Positions 37,666 to 48,210 of a stretch of DNA of 64,000 nucleotides are shown piece by piece; the first letter of the stretch is position 1, and the number at the start of each line of letters is the position of its first letter. The position numbers and the translations under genes were made by a program. The notes beneath the pieces were generated by a model that was not told the DNA's origin, made no database searches, and worked only from the letters and a program-made list of their open reading frames with translations. Source of the DNA: Podaxis mareebaensis (lineage: Eukaryota; Basidiomycota; Agaricomycetes; Agaricales; Agaricaceae); NCBI GenBank assembly GCA_018524725.1, contig JAEUWP010000323.1:1-64000 (forward strand), read 5' to 3'.

Positions 37666-37671
37666 GTAGGG
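37666..37671 (+). repeat. Right target-site duplication (GTAGGG)
   Basis: Exact copy of 31590-31595, directly after the terminal ...CCATA. Confidence 0.9.
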
Positions 37672-38210
37672 GTTTGAAACAGAGCACCTGCGGGTCTTTC
37701 TGACTCAGACAGGCACGGCAAATTTGCCTATCAGACCTCATATTTGTAGAATATTTGTCAGCTTCCACAAGGCAAGTTAAGACGCCAACGAAAATAGGGA
37801 AGCGGAAGATTCTATTAGGTCAAAAGCATAGGACGCGGGAAAAGGAGAGTACGGGAGACGAGAGGCCAATAGATTTCACAGCTGAAAAGCACTCACTTTC
37901 TTTTAGGATCAGCGGCTTGTGCTATCCTGCGCAGCACGCTCAGGCGCTCAGGCGCGATCGCAAGGGCTTCAAAGTCCGACCAGACCAGACCAGAGATCAA
38001 ATTGAAAAACCTCGTATTTGGAGACAAGAAATTGTGCAATATTGTTCGCGCTTGTGACTAGAAGACGACCGAGCTGATAACACCGTTTCCGTCCGACCTT
38101 ATTGCTGACCTGTCGGGGCGAAGCGATTGGCTCAGTCTCATTGTGTCTTTTTCGTCAAAGCGGTCACTTGCTGTTTAGGTGTGGCAGTGAGCTCCGAAGT
38201 CCTTGGGGTT
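37672..38210. other. Intergenic, right flank of the transposon
   Basis: A 100-codon + frame (37755-38057) has no domain. Nothing else is supported. Confidence 0.45.
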
Positions 38211-38732
38211 TCAGACCACAGGAATACAGGCGAAATTTGATGTAATAAGACGGCGCATACCATAAACGGGACAAGGGAATATATACTTGAGTCTTCCACG
38301 CGTCGTGGACCCACAAGGGTCCATAAGCGCTTCGTGAAAAGTTCGGCCACGAGGCAGGGCTTTGCTAGTCCAAGTTACCTCATCTGGGTATTGCGGAGTT
38401 TTGGCGTTGATGGACATGGTACCTATTCCATGGAGGAGATGATGTATTGTCACCCATCCTTTTTTAAACCCGTAGCTAACTTCCGTTTGACACGCCTCTT
38501 TCTTATCCAACGTCACATCCTCCCATTTGGCGACTAAAAACGCATTGTTATGCCCCGGAGGTCTCGACTGGTCGAGTGTCTGTGTCGTTGCCTTGTCGTT
38601 AGAGCTCTCATTTCCTGTAAGTGAGTTCATGTCTCCAGTGAACGGACTGTTTGAAGGAGTTTTTTCCGTAGATGCGAGAGCGATCGTGATGTCGCTGTCC
38701 TTTGGCGTTGGAAAGTCCATTGCTGTTTGCAA
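38211..38732 (-). CDS. Hypothetical ORF overlapping the F-box gene 5' end
   Basis: An ATG-initiated frame of 173 codons (MQTAMDFPTPKDSD...) has a Ser/Thr/Asn-rich first half and a more ordered second half (KWEDVTLDKK, YGFKKGWVTIHHLL). It overlaps the proposed start of the F-box gene by about 44 bp head to head. Composition is protein-like, but no domain is recognisable, and it may be a chance antisense frame. Confidence 0.25.
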   Translation of the reverse strand: MQTAMDFPTPKDSDITIALASTEKTPSNSPFTGDMNSLTGNESSNDKATTQTLDQSRPPGHNNAFLVAKWEDVTLDKKEACQTEVSYGFKKGWVTIHHLLHGIGTMSINAKTPQYPDEVTWTSKALPRGRTFHEALMDPCGSTTRGRLKYIFPCPVYGMRRLITSNFACIPVV

Positions 38733-40254
38733 TCAGGACAGCATACAGCGTCCTTCAATCCCCGTACCTACGACCGTGTACAGCCTCCCCGATGAAATTC
38801 TTGTCCTCGTCTTCCTTCTTAGCTCGCACAATTCCGAACCAACTCCGATTTCTCAAGAAACACTCCTGTCCATCACCCACGTTTGCTCAAGGTGGAGGAA
38901 ATTGGCGCTGTCGTCGGGAGAACTTTGGACCTCGCTAGTCATCAGCTTTCCCATCACCACGGAGGAATTGGTTCGCGCGAAAACGTGGTTAAGCCGTTCG
39001 AATCCCTATCCATTGCGCATTGCCATCGACCTCCGTGATCCCGACTGGGACTTTGATGAAGATTCTCACGCCACGCAGTGGTTTGAGATGCAGGCTACCA
39101 TGGGCGTTATCCTACCCGAGGTCGAGAGATGGCAGGAAATGAAGATATTTGCAGACAACTGGGCTCCCTTGCACGCGTTCCTTTACTATACCCAAAATAT
39201 GTCTACTCCCCTACTACGAAGTCTCACGCTCAGGCGCTGCAACCCCTATTTTTCGGCACCACACCAAACGTTCGCTCCCTCCTCTTCGCGGGCTTTTTTA
39301 CCTTTATTCGGTAATCGGAAATTACAGGAGCTCAGAATCCTGGAGCTCGAAGGGGTGCACGTAGACTGGGCGAGATCAATGGCAATACGGGGCCTTACCA
39401 AGCTATCTTTTGGTTATCACGCAAAAGACGTTCTTCCCTCTTTGGCCGAATTCAGAGACCTCCTGATTTCATGTCCTGAGTTGGATAGCTTGGTCATCGC
39501 GGGATGGGGGCCCAGGCTAGGCGAAGACCTTAATATTAGGGCAAACGAGTTGAAGCGCTTCTATGGCACTATTCAGCTTCCTCGTCTGAAGGCTCTCGAA
39601 CTCGGAGTGATGATTCCATCTTATGCTGTCAACCTCCTATCACTTTTTACGATTCCTTCATTGAAGTTACTCACCTTGGACGATATCACCCGATACGACC
39701 CACAAACGTTCACATCCCCTGACTTCGGACCTATCTTTGATTTCCTTTCTGGGCAGGCTTTATCGCCAGCCCCACTATCCATCTCGACACAATCTCTCTC
39801 GGCTCTCACAGTAATGAATCTTAATCCAGGCGAGGTGTCATTCCGAAGATTTCTCCTTGGCCTACAAGGGCTCCGTGTGTTGATAATACAGAACTGCGAC
39901 ATGTCCGCCCTCAATGCTTTGGTTCCGAGCAGCACAGGGACGCTGTGCAGAAACTTGGAGAAACTTTCTGTGGAGGCGTGTGGTCCGGACCTATTAGTTG
40001 AAGTAATATCGGCAAGGCGGACTCATCAGGTTTCACCAATGGAGGTGACCTTTCAGGAGGATGCTAGGAGTACAATACATCCTCTATCGCCTGAAACGAA
40101 GCAGAATTTCACTCGGCTAGGCATCAAAGTGATACCACTCCCACAAGACAGATGTTTGTCGTGGAAAAGGTTTGAGGTGGACGACTCGGAGGACTTTGTT
40201 GCCGCGATTCTTGACGAGGGTCAGGATATTCCTCAGGGAGCGACAATGGAATAA
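38689..40254 (+). CDS. F-box protein, agaricomycete F-box/LRR-like type
   Basis: A single exon of 521 residues from the ATG at 38689; an in-frame ATG at 38629 would give 541. The frame is open further upstream, but without a better ATG. The F-box is clear near residue 30: YSLPDEILVLVFLL, then ITHVCSRWRKLALSSGELW. The pattern RTWLSRSNPYPLRI, here KTWLSRSNPYPLRIAI, is typical of the very large F-box expansion in mushrooms. The rest is leucine-rich, with irregular LRR-like units (LRSLTLRRCNP, LQELRILELEGVH, LKALELGVMIP, LRVLIIQNCDM). Such proteins link substrates to SCF ubiquitin ligases through Skp1; the substrate is unknown. The lack of introns is common in this family. Confidence 0.88.
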   Translation: MSLSFGVGKSIAVCNQDSIQRPSIPVPTTVYSLPDEILVLVFLLSSHNSEPTPISQETLLSITHVCSRWRKLALSSGELWTSLVISFPITTEELVRAKTWLSRSNPYPLRIAIDLRDPDWDFDEDSHATQWFEMQATMGVILPEVERWQEMKIFADNWAPLHAFLYYTQNMSTPLLRSLTLRRCNPYFSAPHQTFAPSSSRAFLPLFGNRKLQELRILELEGVHVDWARSMAIRGLTKLSFGYHAKDVLPSLAEFRDLLISCPELDSLVIAGWGPRLGEDLNIRANELKRFYGTIQLPRLKALELGVMIPSYAVNLLSLFTIPSLKLLTLDDITRYDPQTFTSPDFGPIFDFLSGQALSPAPLSISTQSLSALTVMNLNPGEVSFRRFLLGLQGLRVLIIQNCDMSALNALVPSSTGTLCRNLEKLSVEACGPDLLVEVISARRTHQVSPMEVTFQEDARSTIHPLSPETKQNFTRLGIKVIPLPQDRCLSWKRFEVDDSEDFVAAILDEGQDIPQGATME

Positions 40255-40923
40255 ATACATTCTCCAAAGGGACATCAACCCTCCCTTTCCGCTCCGTGGG
40301 CTCCAACGCCATCCATGGGCATGTTAAACGCACACAACAATAATTTGGACTTCATCGCATCGTTGCTCGACATACTTCCATTGCACCCGCAGTCATGACT
40401 TTACTCACACCACTAGATATATCATGTGCATCATCCTCATTCTTCGCGTTTCTTTGGATAGTGCCTGCAAGGGACTTTAATCCCACACTCTATTTGCCTG
40501 GGTAGTGTTTGAAGAAGCTTGGCGTCAGAAATAAATTAGAAATAAATGTTGACGCGGAGTTGGCGGCCGAACTAGAAGATACTTCACAGATATTTTTGGA
40601 GGCCTTCGCCTCACACAGTCGGAGAGTACTGAATACTAAAAAAGCATATAGAAGCAGCGGAACTCTGCTTTTCAAGCGTGTGAGGGGAGGCAACTCTCAA
40701 ACGGACCGATCGGACAATATTTAATTTTCATAAGCGGGTTTTATTTAAGGGGTCATTACATATCATCAAAAATTGGTCGCAGGCAGGAGTACATACACAA
40801 ATATTACGGATAATATATTCTAAACTGTCCAGCTTAAGCGAAACCACCCACCTTTGTGATCGAAAAATTCTGTGAACCTGGCATATAACAAGGGTGCTTG
40901 TAACTGACGAAGACTTCGCCTCC
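40255..40923. other. Intergenic between convergent genes
   Basis: This is the 3' region shared by the F-box gene (+) and the metacaspase gene (-). Nothing coding is supported. Confidence 0.5.
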
Positions 40924-43334
40924 TCACACAATAAATTTTCGGCTCGTGTCCTAAAGCCACAAATCAATTATCCTTGTATGTCTCGGGAAAAACAACGGAG
41001 TCTCACGATAGGGTGGGAACTACCAAGTTGAGGTTTCTGATCATATTTGGGCTGCAGAATCAATCTGTTCGAACCAAATGAGACATGCAGCTTCGTAGAA
41101 ACGGTCGTATAGGGATGTGCACTGACCTGACTGAACGCAATAGTTCCCGGTAAGATTGATCTGGCCGTTCAGCTGAAAGGGTGTTAAGAAGGGGGGGGCC
41201 AAGATAATTGATGCTGCGATGATCGCTCACTCAGTGTTTTCACGAAGGCCTGAGTAATTCGGAGTGTGAATTCGGGAGCAATATGGGAGGTCAAAGTGCG
41301 AAAAACCCTCACATTACTCATTGCGCCGACCGCAACGCCATCACGAAAAGTATCAGCACTCGTTTCATCGTCTTTGCACCCGGACCACGAGATCTGAAAG
41401 GTTGACAGTCAGCCGTATCATCAACGAAAATCAGGTAGTGGAAAACGTACGACATCAGCGCATGTTGCCTTCCGCTTTCTCGCAGGTCCTCGAATATGTT
41501 CACCCTTTAGGCGTCCATGAGAGGAATACTATCTCCATCGGTTAGCGTCCCATCCAATTAATTGGATCCAAGGACATACTATATAGGGGAGATCTATCAA
41601 GATTGTTCAGACTCAGCAAAATCCTACGGATATACTACGAAGGGGTCGGCGGAATGAGGGGCTCACCTAATACAGTTCCAGAATGACAGGACTGTACAGT
41701 TTAGACCGTGTTAGTAGGAGATTTTCCCTATGCGAGAGGATCGAATTTACGTCGAATAATGCCTGGAAAATTGAACCTTGGGTGTCGGCAAAGACATTCC
41801 TTGTAAGAGTCCAGGGCGTGCTTACCGTCAATCTGCAACCGGTGGGGAGGGGAGCGACCATTATCGCATGCATATCCTAGGTAGCCATCCGCGCTTCAAC
41901 CAAAAGAAACACCTTCTCGAAACCGGATTATACGTACATCATCCGTGATATGACCGTTCTGCCTGAAATCCAAGGGAAAGATGACTGTAAATTGAAGAAT
42001 CGATGATGAACTTTGCCCCGATCGTTATGTTGCGGCGAACCTTCATCAAATCCATCCATTTCATCTCCATCCTTGTCCTCCACTTGTCCTCCATGCCCTG
42101 AATCTGAAATTAAAACGTTAAGCATCTGGAATCAGAAAAGTTGATGGGAGAACACACAATGGAAAAAGAGTGAATCATGAGGCCTTGCGCTGCGAACGAG
42201 CCATTTCATGGCATCGATCAGGTTTTGCCGAGTGGGTAAATGTCGAGGTTCGGATGTATCATCGGTCAATAGGACAATATCCTCGTTCCTGAAGCCGTGT
42301 CTACCTGATAGACCAAAGTAGTGTATCTACTAAGAAAACGGGGCCAACCCTTCCAGGGAACGAGGCACGCACTGATCAGAAATCTGCGGACGTTGCGAGC
42401 GTCGTTGATGCACCCTCGAAGCTCACTCTGTTGGCCGCGATAGTTGATGCCGATCTGAAACGCCATAAACGGAACAAGGGATTGTCAGGGTTGGTTTGCC
42501 AATGTCTTCGGGGACTTGGACTTACACAAAGTGCTTTCTTTCGGCCCGTACATTTGGAGTACTGGAAACCGCCATCGAAATGGGGTGCTGATGGGGTTGC
42601 TGCGGAGACTTGCGGTTGTGAATTCAGGAGGTGAGGAGCTGGTGTTAACTCATTTGAAGGATGATGAGAACTTAGGTGTGGTCGTAGTTGGGGGTAGGCA
42701 ACCGTGGGTAACTGATAGTACGGAGGGTGTGAACTAGATTGGGTGATAGGTTGAGGGACTGCAACAGGTTGCGAGTGAGAATGCGAGTGAGCTCGGTGTC
42801 GACCATGTCGCCGGTGAGAATGCTTGATAATGACGACCTGAGGAGGGGCCACTTGGTAGGACCCACGCGGCACGGACGGTGAAGGCTGCGGCTGGGGGTA
42901 GAGCCTAGTTGAACGCTTCGTATGTTGTTCTGTGAGAAATTATATCCTGCATGACAACTCACTGGGGATAAGAAGAATCCCTGATGTATAGTATTCTGCG
43001 GTTAACGACATTCCTTGTTACATTGTTATCAATTTTAAGTACTTACATTACTAGAGATGAGGCAGGTACGCTCGGCATGGGCATGTACGAGGTATTTCCG
43101 GGGTAACTTGCAGGAGCGAAGGGTGTGTCAACATATTGTCTGGGAGAAGTGAGATTACGCCTAGACGTGATCTATGACCATGCACTCACGGTGAAGGAAA
43201 CCTGGAAACATTGTGAAGGTGTGAAACTGCTGGCGTAATACCTGGAGGAGGTAGGTAACTCACGCGGGACTGGGAGAACGCTTCGACGTTATTGGACGGC
43301 CCGGGTTGCCATTGCCATTAAGATCCCACATCAT
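40924..43334 (-). CDS. MCA1: Type I metacaspase
   Basis: Nineteen exons close in phase to 445 residues. From 5' to 3': 43264-43334, 43190-43201, 43047-43139, 42963-42995, 42526-42904, 42373-42454, 42158-42304, 42041-42103, 41938-41984, 41826-41876, 41751-41762, 41667-41691, 41580-41593, 41451-41528, 41313-41393, 41231-41249, 41127-41172, 41007-41064, 40924-40950. A Pro/Gln/His-rich prodomain of about 190 residues precedes the p20 region: INYRGQQSELRGCINDARNV, DIVLLTDD, FFHYSGHGGQ (catalytic His 276) and DGDEMDGFDE. ALFD then meets SCHSG (catalytic Cys 332). The p10 part has ADVISWSGCKDDETSADT and ends QKPQLGSSHPID. Metacaspases are Ca-dependent Arg/Lys proteases of the cytosol, with roles in protein quality control and death-like responses. 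Splitting the active site over 12, 25 and 14 nt exons is striking. Confidence 0.95.
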
Positions 43335-44212
43335 CTTGCAATCGAGAGGGGGAGCAATTCACAATAAAAATTGGCTTGCACTTTCTACGGCGGCCTAGCT
43401 GAGGAGGTCAATGGTGAAAGGGAAAGTAAGGACCGGCGTTTAAATGTCGTTTCGCCTCCTTTGAGTACGGATTTGAGCAAGAACCGACTCCCATTCGCCA
43501 TACTTACGTAAATGCGCCCAAGTCCAAGTCATCCTGATTAGGAAGTGCCAATAAGACCCCAAACCAAATATGGCGTGGTACACTTGCTCTGAGTCCTTCT
43601 CCTGGCATTCGAAGCTGTCGCGCCGACTTCTGGTCTCATGACTCCGGGCTGTACTCTGTTGTGCAGGTAGTTTTCCTGCTCACCAGTGCCTTGTTCTTAC
43701 AGCGTTGGAATGCTATTCGGGGGCAGTTGTCCTTATGCGCATCAACGCCGTGGACGTCGTGGGCGTTAACTCAGAACTGCCGCACCCCCAGTCGTGAGGT
43801 ATCCGGGGTCCGACCAGCCTAGCTGTGTTAAGCCAAGAATGGTCTTCCAAGTCGCTGACGTGAGGAAATGTGAGTCAGGGACAGAAATGCCACCTCTCTT
43901 CGGCACAAGCTCCGTTGCCTTCTCCCTGTTTTCTGGTTATGTTGTCGTGAGCCTGGGTCGTAATACGTTGTGATTTGGAGAATCATTACACTGTGGAACT
44001 CCTGCGAATATCAACGATCAACTCGCGGAGTGTACTAGGGATTTCCTACGCAATTATCGAGCGAAGCCCATACGAAGCGCATTGCTGTCAAGAACGAGGC
44101 ACATTGCTCCCAGCCGAGCTAGCGTCTAAGTTGAAGTAGCGCGGATGCCCACAGATTTTAAAAGAAGAACGCCCCGTCCACCGAATGTCCCCGTCTGAAC
44201 ACCTTGAACCTC
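43335..44212. other. Divergent promoter region, no gene seen
   Basis: This lies between the metacaspase (-) and the kinase-like gene (+). An ATG at 44185 opens a short frame that is out of phase with the kinase start at 44213 and could be an upstream ORF. Confidence 0.4.
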
Positions 44213-45359
44213 ATGGTGAGAGCCTTGGATAGTCGTGTCTGCACTTTATGACGCTCACTGATATCACATATAGCAAGCCTCCAAATTCAGGAATCTCTAC
44301 TCCCACCACGTTATTGGGCCTGACCCCATAATTGAACAGCCCTTCTTCTGTCAAAACCAGCGCACAAACATACACATAGCGAAGTGGAAAGGTAGAACTG
44401 TTGCATTGAAACATTGGAGACTTCTTGCAACAGTAAAGGATGAATCATTGAAGGAGACATTGAAGGTACGCCCTTCATTTGCCAAGTAACAGGCGGGAAG
44501 CTGAGTGGAACATATCAGCGGCTCGCTCGACGGCTAGATGAATGGAAGTCTGTCTCATCCCATCCCAACATTTTACCTTTCTTCGGAGTTCTCGATCACG
44601 ATAAGCAGATACCTTTGCTAGTTTTACCCCAAGCCGAATGCAATATCCTACAGTTTACTAGAAATCACCCATACGCAGATAAGCTAGTGCTTGTAAGCTT
44701 CCTCCTATTCTACAGATGTTCACTCACATACCTCCGCCATAGATGTATCAGCTGTCCCAAGCATTGGAATACCTGCATAAGCAGGAACCCCCTATCATTC
44801 ATGGCAATATTAAAGGCGTGAGTGTTCCCGAACTTGTGCTGGAATATCTTGAAAGACTGAGCCTTGAGTAAAATATAGAATAATATTCTCATTTCCAAAG
44901 ATCATCGCCTTCTCCTCTCTGATATAGGCATGTCTGAGCCTTTTCTCATTCCCGAGGTCTCTGGGGAATGGCACCTTAGCGAAAACCCACGTTGGCAGCC
45001 TCCAGAACAGATTTTCCTAGCAGACCATGCTACCTTGCGACCCTCCTGCGATGTTTGGAGTTTCGGAATGACTGTTCTGCAGGTACGCATCATCTTACTT
45101 CCCTCGAATCAATACTAAATAGCCATTGTAGATATTCACCGGTGATCTCCCTTACGACCATCTTCATCTCATGATCTTCGTTATAACGAACATCACTCAA
45201 GGAGGACTTCCCCGTCGTCCAGACAGGACAGTTATCGATGACGACCTTTGGCAGATATTAACGACCTGTTGGAGGTATAATCCTTACGATAGACCAAGCA
45301 TGAGCGTCATCTCGCCCTGGATTCGTCTTGTAAGAGAACAACAACGTACGCGATCATAA
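44213..45359 (+). CDS. Protein-kinase-like protein, probable pseudokinase (TKL-like)
   Basis: Six exons (44213-44215, 44274-44465, 44519-44692, 44743-44817, 44879-45082, 45132-45359) join in phase to 291 residues. Exon 1 would hold only the start codon, so the start is uncertain. The kinase core is recognisable: AKWKGRTVALKHWR (beta-3 Lys), HPNILPFFGVLD, LSQALEYLH, IIHGNIKGNNILI (catalytic loop), LLLSDIG (DFG equivalent), PRWQPPEQI (APE region), SCDVWSFGMTVLQ and a C-lobe ending CWRYNPYDRPSM. The catalytic-loop Asp is replaced by Asn 145 (HGN for HRD/HGD), while the metal-binding Asp 163 remains. The fold matches the tyrosine-kinase-like proteins expanded in agaricomycetes. It likely lacks phosphotransfer and would act as a scaffold. 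The glycine-rich loop is weak. Confidence 0.8.
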
Positions 45360-48151
45360 TGGACTGTGTTCCTACGCATAAATCGGATGTTATCCGTTTC
45401 ACAGGGCCTCTAATGGTCGACCAATATTAGAAGAATGTGTGCTCATCGCGTTAATATTAGCTTGTGTTTCGTTGATTTTGAGCTGCGTAGGGTCTACACT
45501 AAACCCATTTGGTTTTTGATTCCTTAGAACATATGCTCTTAGTGATTCTGAGTTCGCCGTTTGCGAAGTTTGGGCACCCTATGCTCAGGACTGGAACGTC
45601 AACTTTAAGTCGAAGGGAAGCCTCCGACATGAGCTGAGTATATATAATCCGCGTGTTTGGGGACAATGTAACAGACATGTCGGATTTGGCTATGCCTTCC
45701 GCATTCGAAGTGCCGAACACCGAGTAGTACATAATCTATGACATTTATAACATGTCCAGACTGGGAAAGACTGATACTGATGGCCGATGTTTCTACCGCC
45801 AGACCACTAGATGTCACCATACGTTTATGGGATCATTAACAAGATATACAAGGTTCATGATCCATTGATTCAAACCCTTGATTGCAGGAGATAATCTGTA
45901 AGCTTGTGAGACCCTCTGTCACTGTCAGGTGAAAGGAGAAGCCCGGTATGTGACAACACTTCGCCTCCTTTCGTAAGGATGGTAAAAGTGATTACCAGCC
46001 TTGTAAGCCTCACAGGCGAGTACGGTGGTGAGAATATCGTACTTGGAATCCAAAAATTCGCAGCAGTTTCGTACTAGGTGTGAAGTTCACCGTTCATGCC
46101 GTAGGAGAAGCGGTGCTTCTCGGTGTCGACCCTTGTTCTGGCGAGTCATGAAGAGTAAGCCAGAGGTGTATCGCAAAGACCGTATCAACGACATCCTTCT
46201 CACCAAGCCTTGCCCAGTCCCCGTGAATTATATTATTTTTCCGTTGCTTTTTGTCAATCATTGGCGCCGCATCGCAAGCGAGCGTAACGGAAAAGTTCTT
46301 TAATGTCACACGATTAGATATGCATTAAACACGTTGCAATGAAAGGTTTTATTGATCCCGCGCCGCATGCTCTGCGCCCAAGCGAGAAATGGGATCCACG
46401 CATCCCTACGATGTACGGGCGATCTCTGTGGGTGGGCCGGCGGCGGTCACCGACTTCGCGGCAGGATTGTGGCTGATACCTCCTTGGGATACCTCACAAC
46501 CACACGATGACAATCTGCATGAGGTAAAGGGCGAAATAGCTTCCCAGACATACATACTATATTGCCGTAACGCGAAAATTTAGAGTGAACAGTCAGTGCT
46601 GCGTACCTAGTCACGTGAACGGACGCTATTGCTCTGGACACCTGCGCCCGTAATCTGATTTAAGGTTTGCCGGGTTTTGAAAAAACATTGAGTCGAAGCG
46701 AAAATTCGACCTGAATTCTGATTGTATTTGTTTCCAGGTTTCGCCTACAGCTTGAGAAATCCGTTTGAGGTGCGACTACGGCAACCCTGCCCATGTGGTT
46801 TCAGGAGTAGGGCAAACGGCTCCTCCCCTTTTCCCTGAGATCTTGGCCTAAACTCCCGATAATACTGGTGTTTATCTTCTTTTTTGAGAATAGTAGTTTG
46901 ATATTTTGGGTGTCAGGGTAAGGGAGCTGATCACCATCTATCTGTTCTTCATATCTCTCGGTGTTGGCCCTGTTCCGATTAACTTCTGATCTTGGAGGTT
47001 TCAGCCTGAACGAAACTTCACTCTTTCCTTATATTTGATGTTACCAGAGCCAACCAGATGGTGTCACCGACAGAGAGGAAGAGTCAAGTCCCTGCCGGCG
47101 TTCTCTTCTTTGGCGGGTTCGGGGAGGTTGACATGCCTTATAACTCCTTTAACTGAATTGAAAGCAATTACAACTAGTTCCTCCTTATATCTACATATAA
47201 CTGTCTTGGAGTCGCAGCGGGGATTACCGTCGCATCAGTTCTGATGCCAACCCGTCTGCGCCTGTTGTCAACAGAACCTCCCCTGAAAATAAGATGACCC
47301 CATACCTACGATATTCAATTCGGCATGATTTCAGCGGTGCAAATCGGCTCATGTTCATCGTTTCTATCGCAGGAAGTGTGATTTGCTATTCTAGGGGAGG
47401 GTTCAATCTTCTGAAGCCTTCTAAACCGAGTGAAACGGCCGAAAGGTTCTCACGACCATTTTTCTCGTTATGCTCCCCGCAAACGCTTGGACAGGTAACG
47501 CTGTCTTGGAAGATGGTGTAATTGATCGTTGGCTCTGGCGATCAATGTGCTTTTCGTGTCCGCTTGCGCTACATAGATCCCTTATAGGACATCAAAAAAT
47601 AGCACCGTGTGTCTAGGCGCCAGTACCGCTCGTGCTATTTCCACACCATCAGCGAGTTTTCCACCGTCATCGTTGCGAACCGGTCAATGACACGGGCCTG
47701 ACACGTGCCGCTACGAGATGTGGTCAGGGAGCGATATGCTGTGGTACAGAAAATTCATCCACAATTGCTTTCGCCATTGATTTTTCCGAATCTCTTTGAT
47801 GGTCAGGGGCGCCCAAATTGGCTAACCCTTGGACGTAGTCTCTTGATAATTGATTGCATCTCTCCTCCGTCAAACACTCTCGCACTCGTGCACGTTCTCA
47901 TGTTAAGGGCCCTTGCGATGCTCAATCTCCTTGCGTTACTCCACAAGGAGCGCTAGGGTTGGGCTAGATTCCATCGCTACAGCGGTTTCAATACGGAGTA
48001 ACTGGACGGAGAAATGATAGGCTTGCTTGCTGGACGCATTATGGTGTCTCAAAGCGTATGTGGCTCCCCATAATGGTATCGAAGTTGACGTGAGACCAAT
48101 TTGAATACTGTGTCTTGCACATACGGACGTCCCTACATCACCTCCCAGTTC
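45360..48151. other. Intergenic, 2.8 kb, no supported gene
   Basis: Only short frames without domains are present. I saw no repeats or transposon ends. Confidence 0.45.
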
Positions 48152-48158
48152 TATATAA
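48152..48158 (+). promoter_or_regulatory. TATA box of the prenyltransferase gene
   Basis: TATATAA lies 53 bp upstream of the ATG at 48211. Confidence 0.55.
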
Positions 48159-48210
48159 GCTTCAGCATTGGCCATGGAAGATCCACCACCCCCCATCTCT
48201 TCTCTGAAGC

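Noticed and set aside
38527..38688. Longer F-box protein start
   Set aside because: The extended frame begins with TTG, not ATG, and adds a region with no F-box family similarity.
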